A stretch of DNA of 64,000 nt, taken from positions 64,256 to 128,255 of the forward strand of contig NMRA01000631.1 in assembly GCA_002633005.1 (NCBI GenBank). Reading direction: 5' to 3'. Below, piece by piece: positions 51,918 to 64,000 of this stretch. Source of the stretch: Phoronis australis (lineage: Eukaryota; Phoronida; Phoronidae). The notes under the pieces were generated by a model. The model made no database searches, was not told where the DNA came from, and saw nothing but the letters and a program-made list of their open reading frames with translations. Both the position numbers and the translations under genes were made by a program. Numbering within the stretch: the first letter of the stretch is position 1; every line of letters begins with the position of its first letter.

Positions 51918-54672
51918 TATTTTATATAGGCTAAGAAAGGTCCCCTTTTGGAGGGTCACTTCATGAAGGATTTAACTGTCATTCTTTTCCAGTTCTTTAA
52001 TCATATGACCTTTTGTAATAAGGAGCCCCCTTTCAGACAGGGCGGCTCAGGGTAATATGTACCTTTGACACCCTATAAATCCGGCGCTGTCAACTATTCA
52101 CGAAGAGACGCATAAGTAGAAAAAGTTCCAAATGGTCATGGGATCTGCAGCATCATCACCACACGCGGCTCAAACAACCAACAAAATGTAAGATTGTCTC
52201 AAAAACAACAATAGCACTGACCGCCATCTGAGGATTGAAGTTTGAATAACTTGAAAACAATTACTTGTGAATTACACCAAAATAGTATTCTCCATGGTTT
52301 TAGACGATAAAAACATCGATGCTTTTCCCGAAAGAAATTCAAGGACGATTTTTTAATGATCGCTGATCAAAAAGCATTGTATGAAGACGGAGTTGTTTAT
52401 AGGATAGGCTTACTCGTCGCCTTATCGATCATTGGGAATTTTTGATGTCGTAGTACAGCTTTGCAGGTCTAGGTGCTCAAGGTACATACACTGGCAACCG
52501 CGAACATAAAATTCTGCCGTTTTTGGAGAGCAAGTTTACTTTATCGGAATGAAACAGATTTCACATTGACACGAATAAATTCTTGGGAGAACCCCCCCCC
52601 CCCCGGCGTTGTGCACCATCTTTACTCTTCCGGTTGCCGCCAAGTATCTATACGCATGCCATCGGTAATATTCTAAATTTACATACAGTAAATCACTGAC
52701 TTGAAAAAGGTCTACTACTAATTAACAACCTCCAGATTGGTCAAAAGGAGCGCTGTGTGAGTCGTTGTGTGTAGGTCGATCTAATAAGGGACCTTTCTTG
52801 TGAAATTTTGTTGAATCACGCGCAGGAACTCAGGTTTCTGGCAGTTGCCTACCCGCCTCAAATCGGTAAAATCCATGACAATGACAGGAAGGGTGCGAAA
52901 TTAGTGGCGACCAAGAAGTGCGGAAGTTGTGGGAAAAGGGGGTTCTGGAACTTGGATCCGCGGGTCGGAGTTTGGCAAAAATTCTGAGAAGCTGAAAATT
53001 AGTTTGGGCCAAGTCAACTTATGTCCAGGCGATATATATTAACGACGTCACCATGTGATACAGGATTTTTCAGTTACCAAATTAAGCTTTATTTTGAAAG
53101 CGAGCCGACCCCAAAAATGTTCAAGAGACCTGGAACGCGAAAAAACAAATTAAATTGCATTATTCAAAGATTTTCCCTGCCACGGAAATAGAATTCAACA
53201 TCCCGTGACCAGCTTTTTTACTGTTTGTTCGTTAAGATTATGAATTTCTGTTGAACGCAAAGCATTTTTTTAGTTTCAAAAATATCAAAAACCCATCTGT
53301 TAACTGTTTGTCACTTCGTAGACTTTTCATAAGTGGGAGGAGAAGATTAGAAACTCGGTGACGACAACAGGTAGGGTTTTTCCTTCGCACGTATTTCAAA
53401 AATCTTGAATTTTCTGATTTTTTTCAGAAATTTCCTCACGGCGGAAAGTGAATAACTCTGTAGTAGACGTCGCGAGTTCGTCAGGAGTTGTTTAAAAGAA
53501 TATTTTAACGAGATTCTGCATTGCATGCCTCTTTAATAAATATTTAAATAATTTGTTAAATCGGCAGCATTGGCCCCGTTCCGTACTTAGTCATCATATA
53601 TTATTGTAACAAAGGAGCGAAATCGAATTTTCCATATGACGACGTTAGTGTATTTTTGCCCAAATCGATCGCAGTCCTCACTGAGTAAGCCTTTTGCAAC
53701 CAATAATTGTAGTTTCCGATAAAATATTTCGAGATGAAACACGTCCCATCTGGAAAATAAGCTGGTGGCCTGAGTCGGAAAAACGGCCGCCCATGACTCG
53801 GCGTCAGTCACGAGTCGGTCCCCGGCCGGCGATATCATCGGCTGCCAAAGTGGCTGGTTTTTCATGCGTGTCTCACAGGCCGCCTAGAGTGCAGGTAAAA
53901 CGAACATTTCATGTTTGCGGTACTTTGGTGGGCCACTTTTCCAGTTGCAGGCCGGATTAGCTAGTCCACGCTTCACATAGTTGCCGATTGCACCGGCGGC
54001 CGGGCGCCGAGGCCGGTAATCAGTGACGCCAGCCGGAACTTGGCCGCTCCGGCCGGGCCCTACAGTGACTTGAGAATGATAAAATAAACTATACCCGAAG
54101 GAAACCACTTTTATACTGAGGATGCTCTGATTACATGTAAACCTAGCGAAAATATGTCAAAATGAACGTAATGCGAGAGAGCTAAGGTTTGGCACGGTCA
54201 TGTAGCGTTATTCAGTTTGTCAGGGTACGGTTAGTATACTTGCAAACATATTACTGTACATAATATACACTAGTTGTTTATACATAATTATTGTTATTTT
54301 GTCGGTTAATGGCACTTGTGCGAAGTGACTGTGGGGATAGCATGATTAATAATTGGCAGTGAAAGGGAAACTGGGGCATGGATCAAAGGAAATCCTGGAA
54401 AAGACATTAGATAAGCTGATCAACAGGGAAATGTGCAGGAGATACAACTTTTATGACTAATGTTCACAACTATGTGTGTTGAACTCCGGCCCGCCGGGGA
54501 TTGCACCGGCGTCCCGCGTTATAATTAGGCCTATAGTCGGCAAACCGTGCGCATCGTTGAGAAACTTTTTTGATACCTAAATGTTTTCGGCGGCAGGTGT
54601 CGCTGTGTAAACGGGTAATGATGACGTAGTTCACACTAGTTGCGAGTTTTAAGCACAGGAGACTGGACAAGA

Positions 54673-57600
54673 ATGGCCTGGCGTTACTCTGGACGTCAGA
54701 TCTGGAAGCTGTGTCGTCGATGTAATCTCAATGCGCAGCAAAAATTCACAGTTTCCTCTGTTCAACTACAGGTGAGCCAAAGTGCTAACCATTTGAAAGT
54801 TGAAACAGACAGTGAGACACTTCACACATTTGCATTTTCGAGTGTCTACTTTCAGTCTTCTGATTTGACATGGACTGAGATGACTCTGTGAGTCTCGACT
54901 CCTCCCGTCCCAATCTTGATTAGTAGAAGATGAAGTAAGCTTATCTTTAGTTTACCGAGCTTAGCCACAGGCTAGCCTTGGTGCAAAGACAAAGCTGTAC
55001 ACTGATGATGGTTATCGTTATACAGCTTGCTCAACAGGCATTAGACAGTGTAAGTGATCACCGTCTCTGCAGGCAACCCTGTAAGCTTGTAGAGACGGTG
55101 GAGCTCCTATAGGCACTTCCTATGCCGGAAGCTTTTCGGTTAATTATGCCTTGCAGTGGCTAAAACGTCAATGTTACGTTGTTATAAATACCTTTTGTGC
55201 ATAGAGGGACACCTTAGTAGGCCGTCGATGTATTGACACCACAGTGGCGACTTCGTAGCAACTTTGGATGTTTCTGAGGTCGACAGGCACAATTTGAGGT
55301 CGTTTTGGCAATCTGCAGGTCACCAAATTGAGCAATGCGGTATGTCATGTCCAAAACTCGAAATTCACACTACCTCACTATGGCCAGTGAAGCTGGTTCA
55401 GACAGCAACATGTCAGTTTTTACAGAATTCCACTCCTACCCAAGTCAACTGATACCCCCATCAATTTATGTGTTCCAAGCTTATTTAATTTTGTAAAGCA
55501 ATAACCAAAATCCAAACAAATGTGTCATATTTATGTAAATAGGCAATACGTCGCTTGTGGATGCCATGGGCACAAAGGCAATGACGTAATGAAACTGGTT
55601 TTGACAATCAATTTATTTCTGATTGATATAAAAGAAAGTATGCAAAACAATAGGTATGAAAACAGTTGCTTGTGAATAAAAGATTAGGTATGAATAAGTA
55701 AATTGGCAAAACTGCAGTTATCTCCCTTTCATTTTTTCCTAAATGTGCAAATTATAGGTTACTTTACAAAAATATTGTAAATTTTGTCTCCACACGTACA
55801 CCACACTTACAGCACTTTGAGGTCATGAACACACAGTTACACATCATTGGTTATGTACTTCCTGAGCAATTGGGAAACCCATTTCAGACACCCTCTTGTT
55901 GAAATTCTAGGTATTAGGGCCTGGAATGACCCGACAGACCAATTACAAAAAAGAGGAAAATTTTCCATGTGAAGTACCGGTTGTGTGATAGCAGTATCTT
56001 TTTGTATTGTGAAATTTAACTGAAATAAATGTTTTTGCATGAATAAAGTCAAAATAATGATAAAAAGTGACCAAAAAGAGGAAACTGGAAATCAAGTGAG
56101 AGGAAATCGAAACTGAAAAAGAGGAAATTAATCCTCTTAAAAGAGGAAAATTCCAAGCCCTGTGACACTGTGGTTTTGCATTAGCCAGAAGTGGCTAAGT
56201 TAATAATTTCCTTCGTAAGTAAAGAAACCTGTCAAAAATAATTTACGATTACTGAAGAATCTGCGATAATTTGAAGGATTAAAACACATGGACGGCCTTC
56301 ACCTTTGGAAAGGTAGTTATAGCAATGTGATGGTTTAGCCAGAACGAGGGGTAATTTGCTGAAATGCTCCTACATGAGGCCTGTGACATGGCCACTGTCT
56401 CTACTGATATGCAAATAACAAGGTGAGTTGTCAGGGCTCAACATTAACTTTTTAAGCCACTTCGGGCAAGTAGTTGAAATTTTTACTTGCTCGAACAACG
56501 AATTCACTTGCCCCAAGTACAATCCCAAATAGCACCGTGCATGTGCACACCTAGGTAATATGTTACCGTAGGGCTGCCTGTGCTGAGCCTCCTCTTGTGT
56601 TGTGCACGCTATATACATGAGGTGCTATTTTTTAACGATTCTATTTATACTAGTAAGGTGTGTCAAAACACTAGAGACAAATTAGAAGAGTAACTATGGT
56701 ATCTGAACCATTGTCACACGTTCACAGGCGCCGAAATGAGCTAGAGCATGAACTCTAGACACTTCTGTGTATTCATTAGTTTATACGCCCTCATGCATTA
56801 AACTTGAGTTGGGGTTGCTAACCTGAATTTCAATTTTTGCTATCCGTAAAAATCTTGCAGTTTTGGTCATCGGTACCTTGTATTAAATTAAAATCCAATT
56901 TTAATATATAATAATGCCACATATACTTTTATTTTTTAAATAAATATTTACATTTTTGAAAAATAGATAGACCGCGAAAAAGTCACCCTTCAGACTTCAG
57001 AGCGGCAATCCCGAAGACCGTATTCCTCTTCTTTCGGGAGTCGCCACCGGGAGCTGGGAATTCATAAGAATGTCCTTTGGAATTCCCCTGAATAAATACC
57101 AGGCCTTTTAAACTGCTGTGTAGTGTAGAAAATATGTCGTCAATCATTCACTTTTTAGCTTTTGCGCTTATCTGTATGACTTACATCCGCTGACGAACGC
57201 AGTGCTTCCAGCTGTACATGGGTAAACGCTGGCAAAAATCAAACGTCATCCCTTGTTCACTGTCTCGCAGGCCAGAAGACCTAATTTCCCATGACGGAAC
57301 CCATCCCCGCACTCTTTTCGTTTCATATTATTGCTTTGATTCTTCCTGAACTCGTTTTTTAGCAAGTAAACCAATGCCGTCCAGGCCTGTTTAGTTGTTT
57401 TGCCAGAGTGCAGACGATCAGTAGTATCACGTGACAACTTATTCAGAAACTGCAGGGCACTTTTAGAGAATCGAAAGGATTTGACCGCGAGCGTCATATG
57501 TGCACGCTGCATCACACTCGTTTTATTTTCCTTTCGGTGCTCATTCGAAGACGGGAGTTTCTTTGACGGCCACAGGGACTTTTTCGACGGTTTTTAGGCT

Positions 57601-60600
57601 TGTGTCGGGGTTCGTTACTTTGGAGCAAATGTCGAGCAGACAATCTTAGGATCTACTTGCCTATGCGGCTAGCTTTTTAACTTGCCCATCGGGCAAGTAC
57701 TTTTCAAATTCAACTTGCCCGACGCAAAATCTACATGTACACGGACAATCGGGCAACCGTTAGTGTTGAGCCCTGGTTGTACAGATCTTTTCATTTCCTG
57801 TAGTTTTATTTCCAAGTGGAGATGCTATTAATTTTTTTAAGTGTTCGTTATCTACCAGCAAGCATGGCTATCTTTAAACAAGTTTCAACTATTGATCATA
57901 TTTTTCTTGCAGAGTATGAGCACTTCACCGCAAGATCTAGAAAAGATTTTTGGTGACAAACCACAGTTTCCAGGCTCGCGGTCGTCGTGGACAACTGAGT
58001 TGGAGTTCCTTGTTCCAGAACAGTATCCTGGGATTCCTGTTTATCGGTTAACAGATCGTGATGGGAACATAATTAATGAAAAGGAAGACCCGAAGGTGTG
58101 ATGTCCATTGGAAGTTATTAAGTAGCAATTTCTGAGAGCAGTCCCACAGTTGGTTCTACATCGACCGTCACAGATTTTCCTGAAACTTTATGGTGGCTTG
58201 GTCTACCCCTAGATATGCACTAAGTCACCTTTGATTTTCTGGCACAAGCCTCGTTTTTGTCTTTGTGCTGATCTTGCAAAAATGACTTTTTGGACACTTA
58301 TTTCAGCAAAAAAGCCGTCAACTTTGCAAGACTATTGACAGATCTTAATAATTAGGAACATTTTTTTTTGTCTGTGAAAGTATTTTACCTTAAGATCCAG
58401 AAACATGTTTGATGTTTAGGATAAACAGTTTAGCATTTAAGTATTGTCTTCTCAACAATTCTGAATTTTTGCGAATTTTCAAACGGATGATTTTGGCCAC
58501 TTTCACCAAAAAAGCGAACAAAGGATATAGCATGTGTGAATATGAAGCCAATGTGATTTTTTGTGTTAATTTAGTACATGGCCACTTAGTGGTTAACATG
58601 TACCTTTATTGGTTCCACTTTGGACTATTTGGCTACTCAGATACATTGATTTCATTGAGTGCCTTGTTACTCTTGTAATCTCTGTCAAGACAGTTGTTTT
58701 GATATAAGACACGTTTCATTTTACATCAATGTTAATTATTTGCTATTACAGACCCCTTCCCTCTGTTACCTCTTGGCTCCTTCACTGCCATCATCACCAC
58801 TACCACCACCATAACCACCACCACCATCACCATCACCCATCTCGGACACCATCACATTTAAAGCTTTAGCTGTTTTTATACACCCACATATTTGTGGGTG
58901 TATATTGCCATCGTCTCTTTTCAGGTATCCTGCGTCGGACATCTCCTGCTGTATCTCTTAAATGGCTTGAAGGATTTTAATGAGATTTGGCTAATGTGTT
59001 CCTATGAAACTGAAGACAGATGATGATGACTGCGATACCTCTGTGGCCATTAATTTGCAATTTTAATTTATTTTTATGTTTGGTTCTGTATCTTCAGAGT
59101 TCTTTCATGATAGCTTTCTATTAAGGACGCAATATCTTTTCATTTTTATACGCCGTTCTATCAACTAAACCGCTTTAGGGATGATTTTAAAAATTGGCAT
59201 ATATGTTCTTACTGTGAAGAGGGCGACTGACGATGATTTTCCGATGACTTCAACAAGTCTGGCGCCTCCTAGTGGCAGTTTTGTTTGTTTGTTTTTGCGC
59301 CCATAGCTGTATCTCCTAAACCCTCACAAGATCTTAATGAGATTTAGCAGATGTGTTCCCATGAAGCTGACGACAAATGACAACGAATTTCAGACTTCTC
59401 AAAGTACTGTTGTGCCCCCTAGTGCCAATTTTATTTTTTTTTGCGCATATCTCTGTAGATTTGGAGGTCCTCGACGGATTTTCATAAAATGTGGCAGTTA
59501 GGCATCTATTAGTGAGATGATGCCATCCTCCTGTTTTAGGACGGATTCCGGGTACTTAGCGCAACGTAGTGGCCATTTTTACTGTATTCGAGTCTGTTTT
59601 TTTGGCGTCCGCCATTCTATCAACCAAACCGCTCAAGGGATGATTTTGAAAATTGGCATATATGTTCTTACTATGAAGAGGGCGGCTGACGATGTTCAGA
59701 TGACTTAGACTACTATGGCGCCTTCAAGTGGCAGTTTTGTTTGTTCTTGCGCCTATGGCTGTGTCTCCTAAATGCTCTACAGGATCTTTATTGAATTTTG
59801 CTGGTGTATTTATATGAAGTTGACAACAGAGGATGACGACTTTCGGACGGATTGGGGCACCAGTGTGCCCCCTAGTGGCAATTTTATTTTTTTATGTTTA
59901 CCTCTGTATCTTTAAAGGTTGTCAATGGATTTTCATAAAATTTAGCAGTTAGACATCTATTAGTGAGGTGATGCTATCATCCGGTTTTTGGTAAAATTCG
60001 AGGCATTTTGCGCCACCTTGTGGCCATTTTTACTGTTTTCAAGTCTTGTTATTTGGCATCTTCTCCTCTCTCAACCAAACCACTCTAAGGATGGTTGTAG
60101 AAATTGGCATTTATGTTCCTAATGTGAAGAGGAAGTCTTACGATGATTTTTCGACAACTTTATCTACTTTGGCACCTCTTAGTGGCAGTTGTGTTTTTTG
60201 CGCTTATAGCTTCTTAGTGACAATCGGACTACTGCTTTGCCCCTCCCATTTGTATCTTTGCAATTCGTTGATAGATTTTCATGGAATTTGGAATTCTATT
60301 TGTGGACGACAACACCTTTTCCATTTTTGGACGAGTTTGAAATATTCTGCACACACTAGCGGCCATTTTTATAATGCTAACAAACAACCCCGGAAGAATG
60401 TTGTTTGCTGTGCAGTCATGGGGGACTTCCAATGCTCTCCATTGCTCTTGTTTATTCTGTCTGATCTCTTTTACCCTGAGCACCTTCTGTTTGACCTTTC
60501 AGTTTGTAATTAAAAGGATCAGCCCACTACTTGAGATATCACACTCTCACATCTTTACCTTAATCGCATCCTTGAAACTATACATTGTTAGGCATTGTAC

Positions 60601-63600
60601 TAATGATAAATTATTTCTCAGCTTAGCAAGGAAGAATGTCTCAAGATGTACAAAACTATGACATCACTAAACAAGTTCGACAGAGTCATGTACGATGCAC
60701 AGCGTCAAGGTCGAATCTCATTTTTTATGACTTCCTTTGGTGAAGAAGCCACCCACGTTGGCTCTGCTGCCGCGCTCAACCCCAAGGATCTGGTCTTCGG
60801 ACAGTACAGAGAAACTGGTATGTTAGAGAGACTATGGCAACAACATATAATTATGCAGAATCATAAAAACTGTGGTGATATTTGGCATCATCTACTTGCA
60901 GTGTTCTTATGAAACCCATGCCTGGTAGAAATTAATTATGTATATATAGGTGCAAGAGTGCAGTAATAGCATTTTTAAAGCCATGTTTTGTACTGTTGTA
61001 CTATAGGTAATTCTTCTTTAATTTGTTTTTTAATGCACTTGTATTGTAGGATGTCAATGTTGTATTAAACTAGTCTTGTTTAATGACATTTCTTTGTTAC
61101 TGTATGCTTATAGAGGCATACCGTGTTCCCTTTCAGGCATCCCAAAATCGCTTAGTAATACATACTTTAAACATACCAATGTTGTGTAGTTTAACAATTC
61201 AAAAGGGATACCTAATAGCCTGCTTCAACCATAGTATGCTGGTGGAAATCTAACATGTCTTCAGAACTTGGTTTGTCATCTGATAGATGCAAAATCGAAA
61301 TGAAACAACTCTACAATGAATCTGCACGTATGTCCCAAATTGTCATACTAGGTGTGTGCTCTGAAGTGAGTGTGTGTAATACTGCTTTAGTGCTGTGATT
61401 AAATGATGATATTGTTCACTCAAGGTTGAATATTAGTATTTCACCATTTCTTGTAAAGCACCTGTTGGGGAGTCTTAAGTACATTGCTATTCGAATGCAA
61501 AGTTGAAAACGATTCAAACATGTAGTCTCACTCAGTACAAAATACAAAGAACATGGTAAGCATTTTTTCAGTCTTTTGTAAACAATAACATGATAAATGT
61601 CTTACGTGGGATAAGCCAGAATTCCACATAAAAATACTGCAGATTAGAAATCGACCACCAAGGGGCCGTGGTGGTAACAAAATTATGCCAGCCCAAACTT
61701 GACCCCAATTACAGTGGTTGTTTTCGTCAATCTTGAGCAACTTTTTGTTATTCTTGTCTTATTATGTGTTACGTCAAGTTGTTGTAACTTGACCGGTCAG
61801 TGTTGTGTTGCAGGTGTATTATTCTACAGGGGCTTTCCACTCAGCAGTGCCATGCACCAGTGTTATGGCAATAACTTGGATGGGGGCAAGGGGAAACAGA
61901 TGCCTGTCCACTACGGCTCCCCAGAACTTCACTATGTCACTATCTCCTCTACACTGGCTACACAAATGCCTCAGGGTAGGAGTTAATGTATTAAAGTTGG
62001 AAGTTGCATGGTAATTCTTTAGTTTGTGTCTTACACGCCATACGTTGGTCCCATTACATCACCTGTTGTTGAGTCTGAAAACATCTCTGTCCATACCGGT
62101 GTGATGTGACCAACAGATGGTGTGTAAGGGACTATTGATTTTTACACGTGCCATATCAATGCATTGATATATACCAGCACGTTTATTTAACAACACGTTT
62201 ATAATTTGTTGTGTTACTTTCCACAAGAATAATTGCTCTATCAAATAATCAAATCGATGTGACAAACATGTGGTGTGTAAGAGACTAATAATTCGAGGCA
62301 CTGATATGTAACAGCACATTCATAATTTATTGGTTATTTGACACAAGAGCTATAAACAAATATAGAGTTCAATTTATTTAACGTTTGTTCACTACTTGCA
62401 TGAATTCACCATTGCCTTTTTGGTTGAAAATGAGGTGTTGTGTCCTAACTATTTTTGGGTTCTGCGTGTTTGGAACACGCTCACTTTCACTTTTGCATTC
62501 TTAAAATTGATGATAAAATGAGGCATTGTGTCCAAAATAACGATGCGCAACAATCTTTTTTGCAGCACCACCAAATTGCACAAGTAGTAAATATTTGTTG
62601 AAAAATTCCACTTGTGGGCCATAGTGTGTGCCAGAATGCTGGCACAATACTCAGTTTATAACATGGACACAAACTGTATGTCATTGTCTGTCACAAGATG
62701 GATGTGAAGAACACAGCTATTTTGAAAAAAAAAATCGAAAATCACAGTGATTCTCAAGAGGTGTTTTTGTCAGAAACAAATCTTGTTTTGACTTTATGAG
62801 ATTCTATTAGCTTGTGAAAAGTTGCTGCCAACATACACAAGTTTAAAATAAATGGAATAAGGATTCGTAAATTTAAAGCAAATAAACAAATTAATGAGAT
62901 GGGTGGTTCTTGCCTTGATTTGCTTACATTAATAAAAAATCACTGAGTCTTGAACAGACATCTTGAGTTGGTATAAAAATCACTGAGCCATTAACAGACA
63001 TCTTGAGTTGATATATAAAGCACTGAGCCATGAGTAGATACCTTGAGTTGCTATAAAAAACACTGAGTCATGAACAGACATCTTGAGTTGGTATAAAATA
63101 AACACGTTTACCTAACTGCCACTTTTCAGTGCTGAACAGAGAAGACAAAGTGACTGGGTACACAATCACGAATGTACCCCTTATGGTGTACACATTTGAG
63201 AAAATATCCCCTCTGGTGTACACAATCAAGAAAATACCCCCTCTGGTATACACAATTCACAACTCTTTGTTTTGAGTTTCCCCTAAGTTGAAATTAACAT
63301 TTGTCTGTACTAGGGTTTAGACTGTCTTTCATTCGTTCATTTAATAATGACGGTCCACAAATTAATACTCTGCTATACAACACAATACATCATAGTAAGA
63401 AATTCATACTTTCAGACAGATAAGATATGGTAGAAGTACAAAATGAATTAAAATCATGGATAATTTATGTAAAAAAAGTTATTGCCATTGTGGTCTGCGA
63501 AAATTATTTGTGCCTTTTCTTTGAATATATTATTCAGATAAGCAAAGTTTATGAACTGTAAATTTATTGTGTAAAACTTCAAAATCTCACACATTAAATA

Positions 63601-63822
63601 TTCCCCATTTCTACTGTGCTGTAAAAAAACCTAACTTTTAGCCATGTCTTACTAATAGTGATCATTATACATTGCAGCCAGCGGAGCAGCTTTTGCATAC
63701 AAACGTGCCCAGAACGGGCTTTGTGTGATCTGTTACTTTGGTGACGGTGCTGCCTCGGAGGGCGATGCCCACGCTGCATTCAACTTTGCTGCCACTCTCG
63801 ACTGTCCCATCATCTTTTTCTG
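54673..63822 (+). CDS. BCKDHA: BCKDHA, branched-chain 2-oxoacid dehydrogenase E1-alpha (5' part)
   Basis: This is the mitochondrial matrix E1-alpha subunit that, with E1-beta and thiamine diphosphate, decarboxylates the 2-oxoacids of Leu, Ile and Val. Exons are 54673-54771, 57913-58095, 60622-60817, 61814-61975 and 63678-63822, with phases 0,0,1,1,2 at their ends. The gene continues past the right edge. Exon 1 encodes an Arg/Lys/Trp-rich, acid-free 33-residue stretch fitting a mitochondrial presequence. Exon 2 has DKPQFPGSR and [16 protein letters not shown]. Exon 3 has [24 protein letters not shown] and [10 protein letters not shown]. Exon 4 has [11 protein letters not shown] and [11 protein letters not shown]. 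Exon 5 holds the ThDP/Mg motif [18 protein letters not shown]. About 262 residues are present. The phosphorylation loop and C-terminus lie outside. Intron 1 (3.1 kb) and intron 2 (2.5 kb) are repeat-filled. Confidence 0.96.
55060..55245. repeat. Relative of the 14837-15187 inverted-repeat element
   Basis: Its reverse complement matches about 15020-15150, including TGTCCCTCTATGC and AAAAGGTATTTATAACAA. It lies in BCKDHA intron 1. Confidence 0.7.
56432..57775. mobile_element. Inverted-terminus DNA element with GTTGT flanks
   Basis: It begins CAGGGCTCAACATTAAC and ends with the inverted form of CAGGGCTCAACACTAAC. GTTGT stands immediately outside on both sides (56427-56431 and 57776-57780). GGGCAAGT motifs recur near both ends in inverted sense. 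A minus-strand frame at 57246-57515 (89 aa) shows no motif I recognise. It is probably a non-autonomous or decayed DNA transposon in BCKDHA intron 1. Confidence 0.65.
58795..58845. repeat. ACC trinucleotide repeat
   Basis: Imperfect (CCA/ACC)n lies in BCKDHA intron 2, just before the modular repeat copy D. Confidence 0.8.
58877..60450 (+). repeat. Modular interspersed repeat, copy D
   Basis: The palindromic terminus (ATACACCCACATATTTGTGG) is followed by module blocks with ...GTGGCCATTTTTACTG at about 59559 and 60009 and a diverged block near 60350. It ends with CATTGCTCTTG. Same orientation as copy C and more diverged. It occupies most of BCKDHA intron 2. Confidence 0.75.
62941..63100. repeat. 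40-bp minisatellite, four copies
   Basis: Four exact-length units beginning CACTGAG and containing ACATCTTGAGTTG lie in a BCKDHA intron. Confidence 0.92.
63155..63260. repeat. 30-bp minisatellite, about three and a half copies
   Basis: Units contain GGTGTACACAATCAAGAAAA and TACCCCCTCT. It starts 55 bp after the 40-bp array ends, in the same BCKDHA intron. Confidence 0.85.
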
Positions 63823-64000
63823 GTAAATTGCCTGTCCATGTTTTTCGTGTTGTCTGTTGGCCCATTGCTTGCTGTTAATTGTTGTGTGATGTTTCACTCT
63901 GTTTTAACTTATTTTAACAAGATGAAAATAAAATTTGATATTAAAAGTTAGAATTATATTTAAAGAAGTTGACTATTTTAAGTTTTGGCTTGATTTTGAG

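Larger units (their letters stand above)
47985..54672. other. ZFYVE1-BCKDHA intergenic region
   Basis: It contains the ZFYVE1 3' UTR and the BCKDHA promoter. No conserved coding sequence was recognised. It holds a 69-bp duplication (49412-49549), two MITEs, an 18-bp minisatellite and a run of 13 C at 52592-52604. GC-rich stretches at about 53780-54060 and 54480-54620 lie upstream of BCKDHA. Confidence 0.55.
54772..57912. other. BCKDHA: BCKDHA intron 1
   Basis: A 3.1-kb intron with a relative of the 15.0-kb MITE (55060-55245), a diverged copy of it near 56283-56412, a dispersed repeat (55620-55960) and an inverted-terminus element (56432-57775). No exon was recognised inside. Confidence 0.6.

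Noticed and set aside
53587-53865. 92-aa minus-strand frame in a GC-rich stretch upstream of BCKDHA
   Set aside because: No recognisable family. The frame overlaps sequence with patchy similarity (CGGCTGCCAAAG) to intronic repeat sequence at 4440.
57246-57515. 89-aa minus-strand frame within the inverted-terminus element
   Set aside because: No transposase motif visible; kept only as part of the element.
60046-60513. 155-aa plus-strand frame
   Set aside because: Runs through modular repeat copy D; composition follows the repeat and no domain is visible.

Overview
The window is animal nuclear DNA: AT-rich, with many GT-AG introns, dense interspersed and tandem repeats, and coding exons that align by eye with conserved metazoan proteins. 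The closeness of the proteins to vertebrate ones, together with the repeat-rich introns, suggests a marine invertebrate, perhaps a deuterostome such as a hemichordate or amphioxus. The sequence alone does not settle the species. It is a draft assembly, with N runs at 6660-6909 and 29042-29415. Single-N joins at 1550 and 23650 are flanked by duplicated sequence, and a third at 12955 falls inside an interspersed repeat.

Four multi-exon genes and one nested single-coding-exon gene were reconstructed exon by exon with consistent splice phases. On the minus strand: (1) RIOX1/NO66, a JmjC ribosomal oxygenase, supported from 14615 down to 261 with a likely first coding exon at 18449-18502; its 3' end lies off the left edge. 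(2) RTF1, a Paf1-complex/Plus3 factor, complete in 17 coding exons from 36245 to 21061 (666 aa). On the plus strand: (3) a 259-aa tail-anchored protein resembling permuted papain-fold (LRAT/PPPDE-type) proteins, at 7608-8387, inside an intron of RIOX1. (4) ZFYVE1 (DFCP1-like), complete in 11 coding exons from 36666 to 47984 (899 aa). (5) BCKDHA, the E1-alpha subunit of branched-chain ketoacid dehydrogenase, with its first five coding exons from 54673 to 63822, continuing off the right edge.

Layout: 0-18.5 kb is RIOX1, whose introns carry two Kolobok-like (TTAA, THAP-domain) DNA transposon remnants, a Penelope-like GIY-YIG remnant, MITEs and a modular repeat. 18.5-21 kb is the RIOX1-RTF1 spacer and the RTF1 3' UTR. 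21-36.2 kb is RTF1, several of whose introns hold tandem arrays next to the 5' splice site. 36.25-36.67 kb is a compact divergent promoter region shared by RTF1 and ZFYVE1. 36.7-48 kb is ZFYVE1. 48-54.7 kb is intergenic, with MITEs and minisatellites. 54.7-64 kb is BCKDHA with repeat-filled introns.

The genes do not form one pathway: they cover ribosome/histone hydroxylation, transcription elongation, PI3P/ER-omegasome biology and mitochondrial branched-chain amino-acid catabolism. The most unusual items are the nested tail-anchored papain-fold-like gene, an RTF1 intron apparently built from decayed copies of the preceding exon end with its splice donor, and the paired THAP/Kolobok-like elements.
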